Below are positions 1-6,596 of a DNA stretch of 26,503 nucleotides, piece after piece. Each line of letters begins with the position of its first letter. The stretch's first letter is position 1. Both the position numbers and the translations under genes were made by a program. This DNA comes from Candidatus Saccharimonadia bacterium (GTDB lineage: Bacteria; Patescibacteriota; Saccharimonadia; Saccharimonadales; UBA4665). Location of the stretch: assembly GCA_023268595.1 (NCBI GenBank), contig JALQUD010000001.1:26604-53106 (forward strand), read 5' to 3'. The notes beneath the pieces were generated by a model. It saw nothing but the letters and a program-made list of their open reading frames with translations. It was not told where the DNA came from and searched no databases.

Positions 1-333
1 CCTGATAACACGGACGATATCGCGCTTGAGAGCCGGCGTGACCTGAAGTTGGCCATCCTCATAATCCAAGAAGAACACATCCGTGGCGCCTAACCGGCGG
101 GCCGCCTCACGCTGTTCCTGTTGGCGTATCGTACTAAGTGAAGCATTATCGGCGTCGGTGTCAGCACTGCCTTTGCTGCCGTCAGTCAGGATGAGATAGT
201 AGACTTTCGCACCCTTGTTGGCGAATGAAGCGAGCGTACCGGCGGAACTGAAGTCCAGGTCATCGGCATGCGCGGCTACGCCCAGCACGACACTTGGATC
301 CAGCGGGTTGTCATGACTCGTTGTCGTTTTCAT
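1..333 (-). CDS. PIG-L family N-acetylglucosaminyl deacetylase (MshB/BshB-like), N-terminal part
   Basis: The first 111 residues of a gene that runs off the left edge of the window. PIG-L enzymes are Zn-dependent hydrolases that remove the acetyl group from N-acetylglucosamine conjugates (MshB in mycothiol, BshB in bacillithiol synthesis, PIG-L in GPI anchors). Residues 19-34 read VAAHADDLDFSSAGTL, the family's metal-binding AHxDD motif. They are followed by a strand ending LILTDGSKGS and the helix QQEQREAARRLGA, the conserved RxxEqxxAaxxLG segment. No signal peptide is seen, so it is probably cytoplasmic. The ATG at 333 is chosen because an extended -10 (TGA TACATT) sits six bases upstream. 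The gene is divergent from the MshC-like gene at 418, with 84 bases between the starts. Family assignment is firm; the substrate is inferred only from that neighbour. A lipid or polysaccharide deacetylase remains possible. Confidence 0.85.
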   Translation of the reverse strand, partial: MKTTTSHDNPLDPSVVLGVAAHADDLDFSSAGTLASFANKGAKVYYLILTDGSKGSADTDADNASLSTIRQQEQREAARRLGATDVFFLDYEDGQLQVTPALKRDIVRVIR

Positions 334-339
334 ACCGTT

Positions 340-348
340 AATGTATCA
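340..348 (-). promoter_or_regulatory. Extended -10 of the PIG-L gene
   Basis: On the minus strand TGA-TACATT ends six bases before the ATG at 333. A start about seven bases after the -10 would put the RNA 5' end at the initiation codon. No Shine-Dalgarno sequence is visible. Confidence 0.45.
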
Positions 349-399
349 CGGATCAGCCTGGTATGGCAGTTAGAAATCGCACAGTCGTACGTGCCACTG

Positions 400-408
400 T
401 GCTATATT
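400..408 (+). promoter_or_regulatory. Extended -10 of the MshC-like gene
   Basis: TGC-TATATT, with nine bases between the hexamer and the ATG at 418. No -35 and no Shine-Dalgarno sequence is seen, which is consistent with a leaderless transcript. It supports the start at 418 rather than the upstream in-frame codon at 268, which would overlap the PIG-L gene. Confidence 0.5.
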
Positions 409-417
409 TTGTATAGT

Positions 418-1620
418 ATGAGATTTTATGACACACAGCAGGGTGCGGTAATCGATTTCCGCCCACCCGCACATGGTCCGGTCCGCATGTATACCTGCGG
501 CGTGACGCCATATGACGCCGCCCACGTCGGACACATTTTCACATTCATGACGTATGACATACTGCAACGGCGGCTCGAAGATGAAGGCTTCGAGGTGCGG
601 CTGGTACGCAACGTGACCGACGTCGACGAACCGATCTACGTCCGGGCGGCCGAGAACGGCGAAGACTACCGGCAGTTGGCCGCACGGGAGACCGGACGGC
701 TTCGCAGTGTGCTGGATAGCCTGCATTTCAGACCGGCTCACGCGGAACCGCTGGCGAGCGAATACGTCGACCAGATGGCTGAAGCCGTCAAGAGGCTGTT
801 GGACCAAGGCGATGCCTATCATCTGGATCATGATATTTATTTCGACATAGGCAAATCCGATGATTTCGAAGCATCGGTGACGATACCGTCAAGATTGTTG
901 GTGCCATTGATGGCAGAGCGTGGCGGCGACCCGGACAGGCATGGTAAACGCCACCCGTTGGATTTCCTGCTATGGAAAGGCGTCACCGACGACGATCCGA
1001 TCGCCTGGCAGACGGTGGTCGGCCGCGGGCGCCCCGGCTGGCATATCGAGTGCTCCGTCATGTCCGAAGCATTGCTTGGCAAGCAGTTCGATATTCATGG
1101 CGGAGGCGTGGACCTGGTGTTCCCACACCACGCGTGTGAGCGGGCCCAAACCGCTGCCCTGACCGGCAGCCCCCAAGCTCGCTATTGGATGCATGTGGCA
1201 CCAACGGCCTTATATGGCGAAAAGATGTCCAAATCGCTTGGCAACTTGGTCTTCGCGCATGAACTGTTGGAGCATTGGCAACCGGACACCATCAGGCTTG
1301 CCCTGATGTCATATCACTATCGCACCGGCGGCGAATGGCAAGACGAGCGCCTGACTAAAGCCGAGGCCATACGAAGCGCCTTACAGACTATGGTCTCCGT
1401 GCCTGAACTACCCGATACGACGGCATACCTGGCCTCCATCCGGCAAGCGCTGGATGACGATCTGAATATTCCGCTGGTATGGAATCAGCTATGCTGCCTT
1501 TCCCGCGATACCGACAAGACGGACGATAGCGACGGCAGTCGCCGCGCCGCACTGATGACTATTGGCGACCTGCTTGGTCTCGATGTCGTGAAGGGCCTCG
1601 ACGCTTCTCAGAGCTCATAG
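418..1620 (+). CDS. mshC: MshC-like cysteine ligase (cysteinyl-tRNA synthetase paralogue)
   Basis: A 400-residue class I synthetase-fold protein. MshC joins cysteine to glucosaminyl-inositol in mycothiol synthesis via cysteinyl-adenylate; CysRS charges tRNA-Cys. Visible: Zn ligand C27 and the nucleotide motif H36-V-G-H39 in CGVTPYDAAHVGH; NVTDVDEP at 65-72; ERGGDPDRHGKRHPLDFLLW at 167-186; GRPGWHIEC with C212; GGGVDLVFPHH with H237; and KMSKS at 269-273. TPYD instead of TVYD, DVDEP instead of DVDDK, and the ERGGDPDR-GKR segment are hallmarks of MshC rather than CysRS. Length matches MshC (about 410) and is short of CysRS (about 460); the part after KMSKS is too short for a full anticodon-binding domain. 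E241 keeps the fourth Zn ligand typical of CysRS. It lies next to a PIG-L deacetylase, as expected for an MshB/MshC pair. I favour a thiol-pathway ligase; a divergent CysRS is the alternative. Confidence 0.75.
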   Translation: MRFYDTQQGAVIDFRPPAHGPVRMYTCGVTPYDAAHVGHIFTFMTYDILQRRLEDEGFEVRLVRNVTDVDEPIYVRAAENGEDYRQLAARETGRLRSVLDSLHFRPAHAEPLASEYVDQMAEAVKRLLDQGDAYHLDHDIYFDIGKSDDFEASVTIPSRLLVPLMAERGGDPDRHGKRHPLDFLLWKGVTDDDPIAWQTVVGRGRPGWHIECSVMSEALLGKQFDIHGGGVDLVFPHHACERAQTAALTGSPQARYWMHVAPTALYGEKMSKSLGNLVFAHELLEHWQPDTIRLALMSYHYRTGGEWQDERLTKAEAIRSALQTMVSVPELPDTTAYLASIRQALDDDLNIPLVWNQLCCLSRDTDKTDDSDGSRRAALMTIGDLLGLDVVKGLDASQSS

Positions 1621-1684
1621 ACAATGGTATATGCTAAGCGTGCACGAAAGTCCGGACACACGCATGCTAGCCGGTCACGCAATC

Positions 1685-3001
1685 TTAACGATCGTCGTGT
1701 TTGCGATGGTCTTCGACAAGGCTGACGATGCGGGCCACGCCGTGCCGCTCCTCTTCGCCGCTGACCAGATTACGTAGCACGTATATTTCATCCTGAAGCT
1801 CGCGTTCACCGATGAACAGGACATATGGGATACCTTTCTTCGAGGCGACTTTGATCTGCTTATCCGGTTTACGGCCGCTATAATCAACCGCCACCCGTAG
1901 GCCATTATCACGCATCTCTTTGACGACGCGCGCCGCAGGCGCGGTAACGTCGCCGATCAGAACCACATAGAGGTCGGTGTCACATGCTAACTCAGGCAAT
2001 AGTCCATGCGACTCCAAGAAGTTCTGCAGCGTTACATCGCCCATGCCAAAACCGACCGTCGCTACCGGTTCGACGCCGAACAGGCCGACCAGGCCATCAT
2101 AGCGCCCACCACCGAACATCGACCGGTTGTTCTCGGGATTGAGGTCAAACACTTCAAAGATGATACCGGTGTAATAGTCAAAGCCGCGCATCAGCGTGAC
2201 ATCGAACCGGACGTTGGTGACACCACCATCCTTGAGGCTGGTAATCAGTGAGTCGAGGTCCTGGACGGCCGGGTGGACCTTGAGCTGGTCGGGCAGATGG
2301 CTGAGTTCTTTGGTGTGAAGCAGGGCCAGTAGCGCCTGGAGCGTTCCTTGCTCGCGTTGGCCGGGAGTACAGATCGCATCTGCCTGCATCTCGAACGTCG
2401 CCGTATCCATCTTGGCCATACGGTCTATCAGTTTAGCCATGCTATGGGACTGGACCGCATCAAGACCGAGATACTGTCCAAGCATGTAGTCGACCAGGCC
2501 GCGGTGGTTGAGCCGGATCTCGTACATAGAGCGTTTTGCTCCGAACGACCGCAGGATCGTATCGGCCACGGAGATAGTCTCCGACTCGGTCTGCACGCCA
2601 TCCAGACCGAACAGGTCGACGTTCAGCTGCCAGTGCTCGCGCAAACGTCCGCGCTGCGGGCGTTCATAGCGCCACAGGTTGGGGATACTGTACCAACGGA
2701 GCGGGTACGACAACTCCTGCCGTCGGGCTGCCACCATGCGGCTGACGGTCGGCGTCATTTCCGGACGGATAGCCACTTGGCGTCCACCACGGTCGGTAAA
2801 CGCATAGGTCTGCTCATTGACTATCTCCTCACCTGATTTGGCGAGATACAGTTCAAGCGGCTCCAAAATGGGTGCATCATACTCTTCGTAACCGAATGAT
2901 TCGACGGCGCCCCTGATGGTGCGGAACATATACTTCTGGATTCGTTTGTCTTCGGGGTAAAAGTCGCGTGCCCCTTTGTACGGTTGTGTCGGTAAGCTCA
3001 T
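1685..3001 (-). CDS. hisS: Histidyl-tRNA synthetase
   Basis: A 438-residue class II synthetase that attaches histidine to tRNA-His in the cytoplasm. Visible: the N-terminal GARDFYPED; motif 1 region with YDAPILEPLELYLAKSGEE (41-59); FTDRGGRQVAIRPEMTP (68-84); motif 2 with NLWRYERPQRGRLREHWQ (108-125); the histidine-specific loop RGFDYYTG at 272-279; and motif 3 with MFGGGRYDGL (295-304) and TVGFGMGD. The C-terminal 100 residues are the anticodon-binding alpha/beta domain, with ADYSGRK-like variant VDYSGRK. Length is close to the family norm. A TGG-TATAAT box lies eight bases before the ATG, so the message is predicted leaderless. It lies downstream of the SPFH gene on the same strand but appears to have its own promoter, and is convergent with the MshC-like gene. 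Confidence 0.95.
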   Translation of the reverse strand: MSLPTQPYKGARDFYPEDKRIQKYMFRTIRGAVESFGYEEYDAPILEPLELYLAKSGEEIVNEQTYAFTDRGGRQVAIRPEMTPTVSRMVAARRQELSYPLRWYSIPNLWRYERPQRGRLREHWQLNVDLFGLDGVQTESETISVADTILRSFGAKRSMYEIRLNHRGLVDYMLGQYLGLDAVQSHSMAKLIDRMAKMDTATFEMQADAICTPGQREQGTLQALLALLHTKELSHLPDQLKVHPAVQDLDSLITSLKDGGVTNVRFDVTLMRGFDYYTGIIFEVFDLNPENNRSMFGGGRYDGLVGLFGVEPVATVGFGMGDVTLQNFLESHGLLPELACDTDLYVVLIGDVTAPAARVVKEMRDNGLRVAVDYSGRKPDKQIKVASKKGIPYVLFIGERELQDEIYVLRNLVSGEEERHGVARIVSLVEDHRKHDDR

Positions 3002-3009
3002 TTGGTAAT

Positions 3010-3018
3010 ATTATACCA
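3010..3018 (-). promoter_or_regulatory. Extended -10 of hisS
   Basis: TGG-TATAAT on the minus strand, a perfect extended -10, separated from the hisS ATG by eight bases (ATTACCAA). It lies in the 46-base gap after the SPFH gene. No matching -35 at 16-18 bases and no Shine-Dalgarno sequence. Confidence 0.6.
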
Positions 3019-3047
3019 CTTTCGTCAATATCTTTTGCTATGTGGTG

Positions 3048-3983
3048 CTATTGCTTTGGTGCGGCAGGCTTATGAGTGCTGCTGCCTGAGCCGTTGACCT
3101 CGTTTGCGGTGATGATGGCGTTACGCATCTGCTCACTGATGTCACCCATGCCACCGGGACTGTGGGGGATCAGGATGGTATTGGTCTTACTGCTAAAACC
3201 GATTTCCTTAAGGGTGTCGAAGTACTGGGTCATCAGCACCAGGTTCATCACGTCTTCTGCTTTGGTGCCGTCAATCGAAGCGTTAAAGCTCTCCACCGAC
3301 TCCTTAAGACCCTCGATGATGGCTTTACGCTGGTTGGCGATACCCTGTCCCTGCAAAGCCTTGCTTTCAGCCTCACCCTCAGCCGCCTTGACGACCCGGA
3401 TCTTGTCGGCTTCAGCCTGCTGGATAGCGGCTTCACGCATACGCTGGGCGGCATTGATCTCGTTCATGCTCGTCTTGACACGGGCATCGGGGTCGATGTC
3501 GGTTACGAGCGCCTTGACGATGCCGTACCCGAAGTCATCCATGACGTTGTCCAACTCCGTCTTGACGGCGGAAGCGATGTCATCCTTGCGCTCGAACAGA
3601 TCGTCAAGGATCAATGACGGAACGCGGGCACGGACGGTGTCAAACACGAAGGAAGTGATCTGCCCTTGCGGGTCCTGCAACTTATAAAACGCGTCAACGA
3701 CCTTGCTCGGTAGCACATAGTACTGGACGCTCACCACGACATTGACGAAGACGTTGTCTTTGGTCTTGGTCTCGATCTTGACATCCAGCTGCTGGATACG
3801 CAAGCTAAGGCGTCCTGCGACGCGGTCGATGAACGGAATCTTGAAGTTCAAGCCTGCTGGAGCTATCCGGGTGAACCGGCCCAGGCGTTCGACGATCGCC
3901 GATGTCTGTTGTCTGACGATGAACAAACCGTCAAGGATGATAAAGATGATGGCAACGATGATGACAAGCCAGATCCAACCCAT
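3048..3983 (-). CDS. SPFH/stomatin-like membrane protein (band 7 family)
   Basis: A 311-residue protein of the SPFH (stomatin/prohibitin/flotillin/HflK) superfamily, which forms membrane-anchored oligomeric scaffolds that organise membrane domains and regulate proteases and channels. Residues 3-24 are one hydrophobic N-terminal segment, followed by FIVRQQTSAIVERLGRF and PAGLNFKIPFIDRV, the classic start of the SPFH domain (about 25-190). Then comes the Ala/Glu-rich helix AEADKIRVVKAAEGEAESKA (about 192-240), the oligomerising coiled coil, and a Ser/Pro-rich tail. A good ribosome site (AAAGGG, seven bases before the ATG) fixes the start. No NfeD-type partner gene is adjacent. Family is clear; the partner and exact role cannot be told from this window. 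Confidence 0.9.
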   Translation of the reverse strand: MGWIWLVIIVAIIFIILDGLFIVRQQTSAIVERLGRFTRIAPAGLNFKIPFIDRVAGRLSLRIQQLDVKIETKTKDNVFVNVVVSVQYYVLPSKVVDAFYKLQDPQGQITSFVFDTVRARVPSLILDDLFERKDDIASAVKTELDNVMDDFGYGIVKALVTDIDPDARVKTSMNEINAAQRMREAAIQQAEADKIRVVKAAEGEAESKALQGQGIANQRKAIIEGLKESVESFNASIDGTKAEDVMNLVLMTQYFDTLKEIGFSSKTNTILIPHSPGGMGDISEQMRNAIITANEVNGSGSSTHKPAAPKQ

Positions 3984-3990
3984 TGATATT

Positions 3991-4020
3991 CCCTTTCGTT
4001 AAACTGTATTAACTAGTATA
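3991..4020 (-). promoter_or_regulatory. Promoter -10 and ribosome site of the SPFH gene
   Basis: TATACT (4015-4020) gives a leader of about 24 bases that contains AAAGGG (3991-3996), seven bases from the ATG. This is a conventional leadered start, in contrast to hisS just downstream. Confidence 0.5.
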
Positions 4021-4054
4021 GCGCCGCCGTATTCATACGGCCAATCAAAATAGC

Positions 4055-4100
4055 CCGTAAGTATCGCACACGTTACATATGTTGCATGTGTTACCTACGG
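4055..4100. repeat. Imperfect inverted repeat downstream of tRNA-Leu
   Basis: CCGTA...TACGG arms with further partial matches inside (GTAxxxCACA on both arms, read towards the centre). It lies 3' of the tRNA on the minus strand and upstream of the SPFH promoter. It has no clear T-run, so it may be a processing or weak termination structure, or chance. Confidence 0.3.
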
Positions 4101-4122
4101 ACTATAAGCTATGCGATCAGAT

Positions 4123-4207
4123 TGGTGCGGATGAAAGGACTTGAACCTTCACGCCTTACGGCACTGGCTCCTAAAACCAGCGTGTCTACCAATTCCACCA
4201 CATCCGC
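4123..4207 (-). tRNA. tRNA-Leu (anticodon UAG)
   Basis: The minus strand folds as a class II tRNA. The acceptor arm GCGGATG pairs with CATCCGC, with discriminator A and an encoded CCA end at 4123-4125. The D-loop sequence is TGGTAGACACG-like. The anticodon arm is CTGGT-TTTAGGA-GCCAG with anticodon TAG. A long variable arm (GTGCCGTAAGGCGT) follows, then the T-arm GGTTCAAGTCC. The long variable arm plus UAG anticodon identify leucine, reading CUA and, by wobble, other CUN codons. Confidence 0.97.
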
Positions 4208-4240
4208 GTGCTTGGATAGCATCTCGATTCGACTGGGCCA

Positions 4241-4246
4241 ATTATA
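4241..4246 (-). promoter_or_regulatory. -10 box of tRNA-Leu
   Basis: A perfect TATAAT on the minus strand about 34 bases upstream of the mature tRNA 5' end, implying a 5' precursor leader of roughly 27 bases. No strong -35 is visible. Confidence 0.5.
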
Positions 4247-4314
4247 CGTGGCCGATGCGTTTAGGACAAGATACCACCGATAAGGTAGCAAGCCCTGCCC
4301 CTCTAATGGCATAC

Positions 4315-4320
4315 TATACT
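4315..4320 (+). promoter_or_regulatory. -10 box of the membrane-protein gene at 4330
   Basis: TATACT, nine bases before the ATG at 4330, with no Shine-Dalgarno sequence between. It predicts a leaderless mRNA and rules out the upstream in-frame start at 4141, which would lie inside the tRNA. Confidence 0.5.
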
Positions 4321-4329
4321 CCAGATATC

Positions 4330-5163
4330 ATGGCAAAACGACGACCCACACATCCTAAACATACCAAGCAGCACGCCAAGCGGACGAACAGCGCAAACCG
4401 GCGCCGGGGCTTCGAAGTATCCACCAGGCATACCGCCACAACTGCCCCTGAAGTAGTTACTGTCAAGGAACCGATACCGCAGACGTCCAGCTTCGTATTG
4501 TTCGGAGTGAATCTGAGGCTTTTACGGCTATACGGAGCGCCTTTGCTGGTGATGGTAGCCATACCCGGCCTGCTTGCCCAGCTCGGTACGGTCATGGCCG
4601 GGACCGACAGCCTGACCACCACGGATCCTACCGAGGTGACCGGACTCATCGTGCGCCTCGTGGCGGCAGTGTGGTCCCTGCTTGGCTTAGCGCCATCATA
4701 CTATTACGTGCTCAGGGTGCTGGGCGGCAATCCGGCCGGAATCATGGAGTCGTACCGCTACGGCCTGCGGTATACCTGGAGTCTTCTATTGGTGGGGTTG
4801 ACCATCGGGCTGACGGTACTGGCAGGCTTGGCGTTGTTCATCGTGCCGGGGTTGATATTCTTACGCCGCTATTTCCTGGCCGGATACTTCGCCATCGACG
4901 AGAACCTTGGCGTCAGGGAGGCGATGGTACGGAGTTCGCAGGCTTCACGACCTGCTCGACGCGCCGTCTGGAGCATGCTGTTCTGTCTGGCGCTAGTCGC
5001 CGGGCTCATGTACGCCGCAGCCAATCTGATCCCGGTATATGGTGCGGCTGTAGCATCGCTGCTGAGTATCGTATATGTCTTCCTGCCTGCCTTACGCTAT
5101 CAAGAGATAACTTCCGATACTCGGGCCGGAGCAAAGGCCCTGCGGGCGACACCCGACCGCTAA
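4330..5163 (+). CDS. Multi-pass membrane protein, DUF975/YciC-like
   Basis: A 277-residue integral membrane protein. The first 30 residues are strikingly basic (MAKRRPTHPKHTKQ..., many Lys/Arg/His) and should stay in the cytoplasm. About five to six hydrophobic segments follow, near residues 52-85, 104-127, 150-172, 212-232 and 235-257. The stretch LALFIVPGLIFLRRYFLAGY, followed by a polar loop with AMVRSSQAS, matches the pattern of DUF975/YciC-like proteins (hydrophobic turn, FIVPGxxxxxR, then a loop containing EAxxRS). Function in this family is not established; some members are envelope proteins. The start is set by the -10 at 4315. Its stop (TAA, 5161-5163) overlaps the rsmD stop on the other strand. 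I am confident it is a real gene and only moderately of the family. Confidence 0.75.
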   Translation: MAKRRPTHPKHTKQHAKRTNSANRRRGFEVSTRHTATTAPEVVTVKEPIPQTSSFVLFGVNLRLLRLYGAPLLVMVAIPGLLAQLGTVMAGTDSLTTTDPTEVTGLIVRLVAAVWSLLGLAPSYYYVLRVLGGNPAGIMESYRYGLRYTWSLLLVGLTIGLTVLAGLALFIVPGLIFLRRYFLAGYFAIDENLGVREAMVRSSQASRPARRAVWSMLFCLALVAGLMYAAANLIPVYGAAVASLLSIVYVFLPALRYQEITSDTRAGAKALRATPDR

Positions 5164-5696
5164 TCAGCCTGACGCCGGTAAAACCCGACCTGTGCATCAC
5201 CATACGTCTTAGTTTCGATCAGGTTGATACCTTTGATGTCCGGTAACCGTTCGGCACCCGGCCAACACAATACCAGGAGACCTCCTTCGTTGACGTGCTT
5301 GGCTAGTGCCTGGAGTGTCAACATCTGCAACTCATCGAACGGCGGGTCTGCCAGTACCAGATCGAATTGAGAATCCGGGTTGTTCTGGCTCCAGCCATAC
5401 AGACCGGCCCTGATAAGCCGCATGGTACGGCCGATATCCAAGCGCCGGATGTTGTCCTTGATTGCCCGCTGCGCTGACGGGTCATTCTCTATCGAGACGA
5501 CCGAAGCCGCACCGCGACTGACCGCTTCGATGCCGAGCGCACCGCTGCCAGAGAACGCATCAAGCACCGTCAGGCCGGTTATGTCACCCAGGACGGAAAA
5601 GATCGCGCCACGGATGCGCTCGCTCATCGGGTGTGTCCGATTGGTACGGGGACTATCGAACGTCCGTCCGCCCAGGTCTCCGGCCACGACGCGCAT
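5160..5696 (-). CDS. rsmD: 16S rRNA (guanine966-N2)-methyltransferase RsmD
   Basis: A 178-residue SAM-dependent methyltransferase that modifies G966 of 16S rRNA during small-subunit assembly. The N-terminus MRVVAGDLGGRTFDSP and TNRTHPMSERIRGAIFSVL (18-36) are RsmD hallmarks (P-T-x-x-x-R-E-x-x-F-N equivalent). Motif I is LDAFSGSGALGIE (45-57), the acidic SAM ligand E70 lies in SIEND, and the catalytic motif IV is DPPF at 117-120. The start at 5696 is chosen because the product begins exactly where family members begin. The preceding gene's stop overlaps it as TAATG, implying translational coupling. It is third in the operon recG - phospholipase-like - rsmD. Confidence 0.93.
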   Translation of the reverse strand: MRVVAGDLGGRTFDSPRTNRTHPMSERIRGAIFSVLGDITGLTVLDAFSGSGALGIEAVSRGAASVVSIENDPSAQRAIKDNIRRLDIGRTMRLIRAGLYGWSQNNPDSQFDLVLADPPFDELQMLTLQALAKHVNEGGLLVLCWPGAERLPDIKGINLIETKTYGDAQVGFYRRQAD

Positions 5697-6577
5697 TAGC
5701 GGTTGCCACTCTTGCGTGTGCCACCACCGGATGGGGCCGTCAATTGTCCGTCTGCCTCGAGCCTGGCACGGTACCATAGCAACGACACCGTGCGTATCAA
5801 GGTCGGCACAAGCTGGCGTCGCACCGTGCGGGCCATTTTAGAGGTCCAGCCATGGTCGATGAAATCGTCATAGATTCCCAATGCGGCGACCTCTTTGGCG
5901 TTACGGATGAAGAAATCGCTGGCCGACATCGTCCGGACCGCCTCAATGTCCGCCTCGAGCGGAAACGTGTTCTTAGCCAGCCGCATCGGCAACATGATGG
6001 ACGATACGCCCCATTCGAAGGCGAAGTGGGTCGTCAGCAGACCTTTGCTGCCCCACATCTTCCAGTTATTGCTCAGCACCTCACGCCGGTTTGAGCCTGG
6101 CATGACGACCTTCTCTTTGAATGTCACCCGCGATTCTTTGCCGCGGCCACCGCGCAGCTCATCAAGTTTTTCCTCGTATGGATAATGGTGCGCCGGCGTC
6201 AGGCCATCGACGACGGCATGCGACAACCAGGCCGCTTCGAACGATGCGACCACCATGTCGTCGGCCGCCAAAGCCCTGACCAGGTTATCGTAGTGGTCCT
6301 GTATCAGGTTGACCAACTGGGTGTCATCCTCGTCGAAGGGGCTGAGGTAGTGCCACGGCTCGTCCTGGGCCGGACTTTTGCGTTTGATACCATCAGGGCC
6401 ATTGCGCCCCTCGAAGTGCAATATCGAGCGGATGGCTGGGAAACGAACAGACGGGCCCGTACCGGCTTTGTTAGATCTGATCAATGTCATCAGATGCCGG
6501 CGTGAAACCCGGTCGATCTTCTGATGGGCACCGACCAGCCTGCCGGACATTGCGGTCAGCGTGGTTCCGGAATACAT
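5696..6577 (-). CDS. Putative Zn-dependent phospholipase C / P1-nuclease-like protein
   Basis: A 293-residue protein with the spaced His/Asp pattern of the Zn-dependent phospholipase C / S1-P1 nuclease fold, an all-alpha trinuclear zinc enzyme. Visible in order: AHQKID with H18; RRHL with H28; SILHFEGRNGPDG with H54 and D62; EPWHYLSP with H76; QDHYDNL with D94-H95; AAWLSHAVVDGLTPAHH with H120, D124 and H130/H131 (equivalent to HxxxDxxxPxH); and THFAFEW with H184 and E188 (HxxxE). Classical members are secreted, but no signal peptide is seen, so this copy should be cytoplasmic; its substrate is unknown. The ribosome site GGGAG lies six bases before the ATG. It begins 19 bases after recG and overlaps rsmD by one base, so it is embedded in a DNA-repair/rRNA-methylation operon. 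The fold call rests on motif spacing only. Confidence 0.55.
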   Translation of the reverse strand: MYSGTTLTAMSGRLVGAHQKIDRVSRRHLMTLIRSNKAGTGPSVRFPAIRSILHFEGRNGPDGIKRKSPAQDEPWHYLSPFDEDDTQLVNLIQDHYDNLVRALAADDMVVASFEAAWLSHAVVDGLTPAHHYPYEEKLDELRGGRGKESRVTFKEKVVMPGSNRREVLSNNWKMWGSKGLLTTHFAFEWGVSSIMLPMRLAKNTFPLEADIEAVRTMSASDFFIRNAKEVAALGIYDDFIDHGWTSKMARTVRRQLVPTLIRTVSLLWYRARLEADGQLTAPSGGGTRKSGNR

Positions 6578-6596
6578 ATTCCTCTCCCTAGCACGG

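Noticed and set aside
268..417. In-frame upstream extension of the MshC-like gene
   Set aside because: It would overlap the divergent PIG-L gene and its promoter, and the 50 extra residues match nothing in the family; the -10 at 403-408 favours 418.
418..1620. Plain cysteinyl-tRNA synthetase call
   Set aside because: TPYD, DVDEP and ERGGDPDR-GKR plus the short C-terminus fit MshC better; kept as the alternative.
1621..1684. Hairpin between the MshC-like gene and hisS
   Set aside because: Best stem is 7 bp with a wobble and a long loop; no T-run.
2348..2836. Open frame antisense to hisS
   Set aside because: Shadow of hisS; no ribosome site or recognisable motif.
4141..4329. Upstream extension of the membrane-protein gene
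   Set aside because: It runs through the tRNA-Leu gene; the real start is the ATG at 4330.
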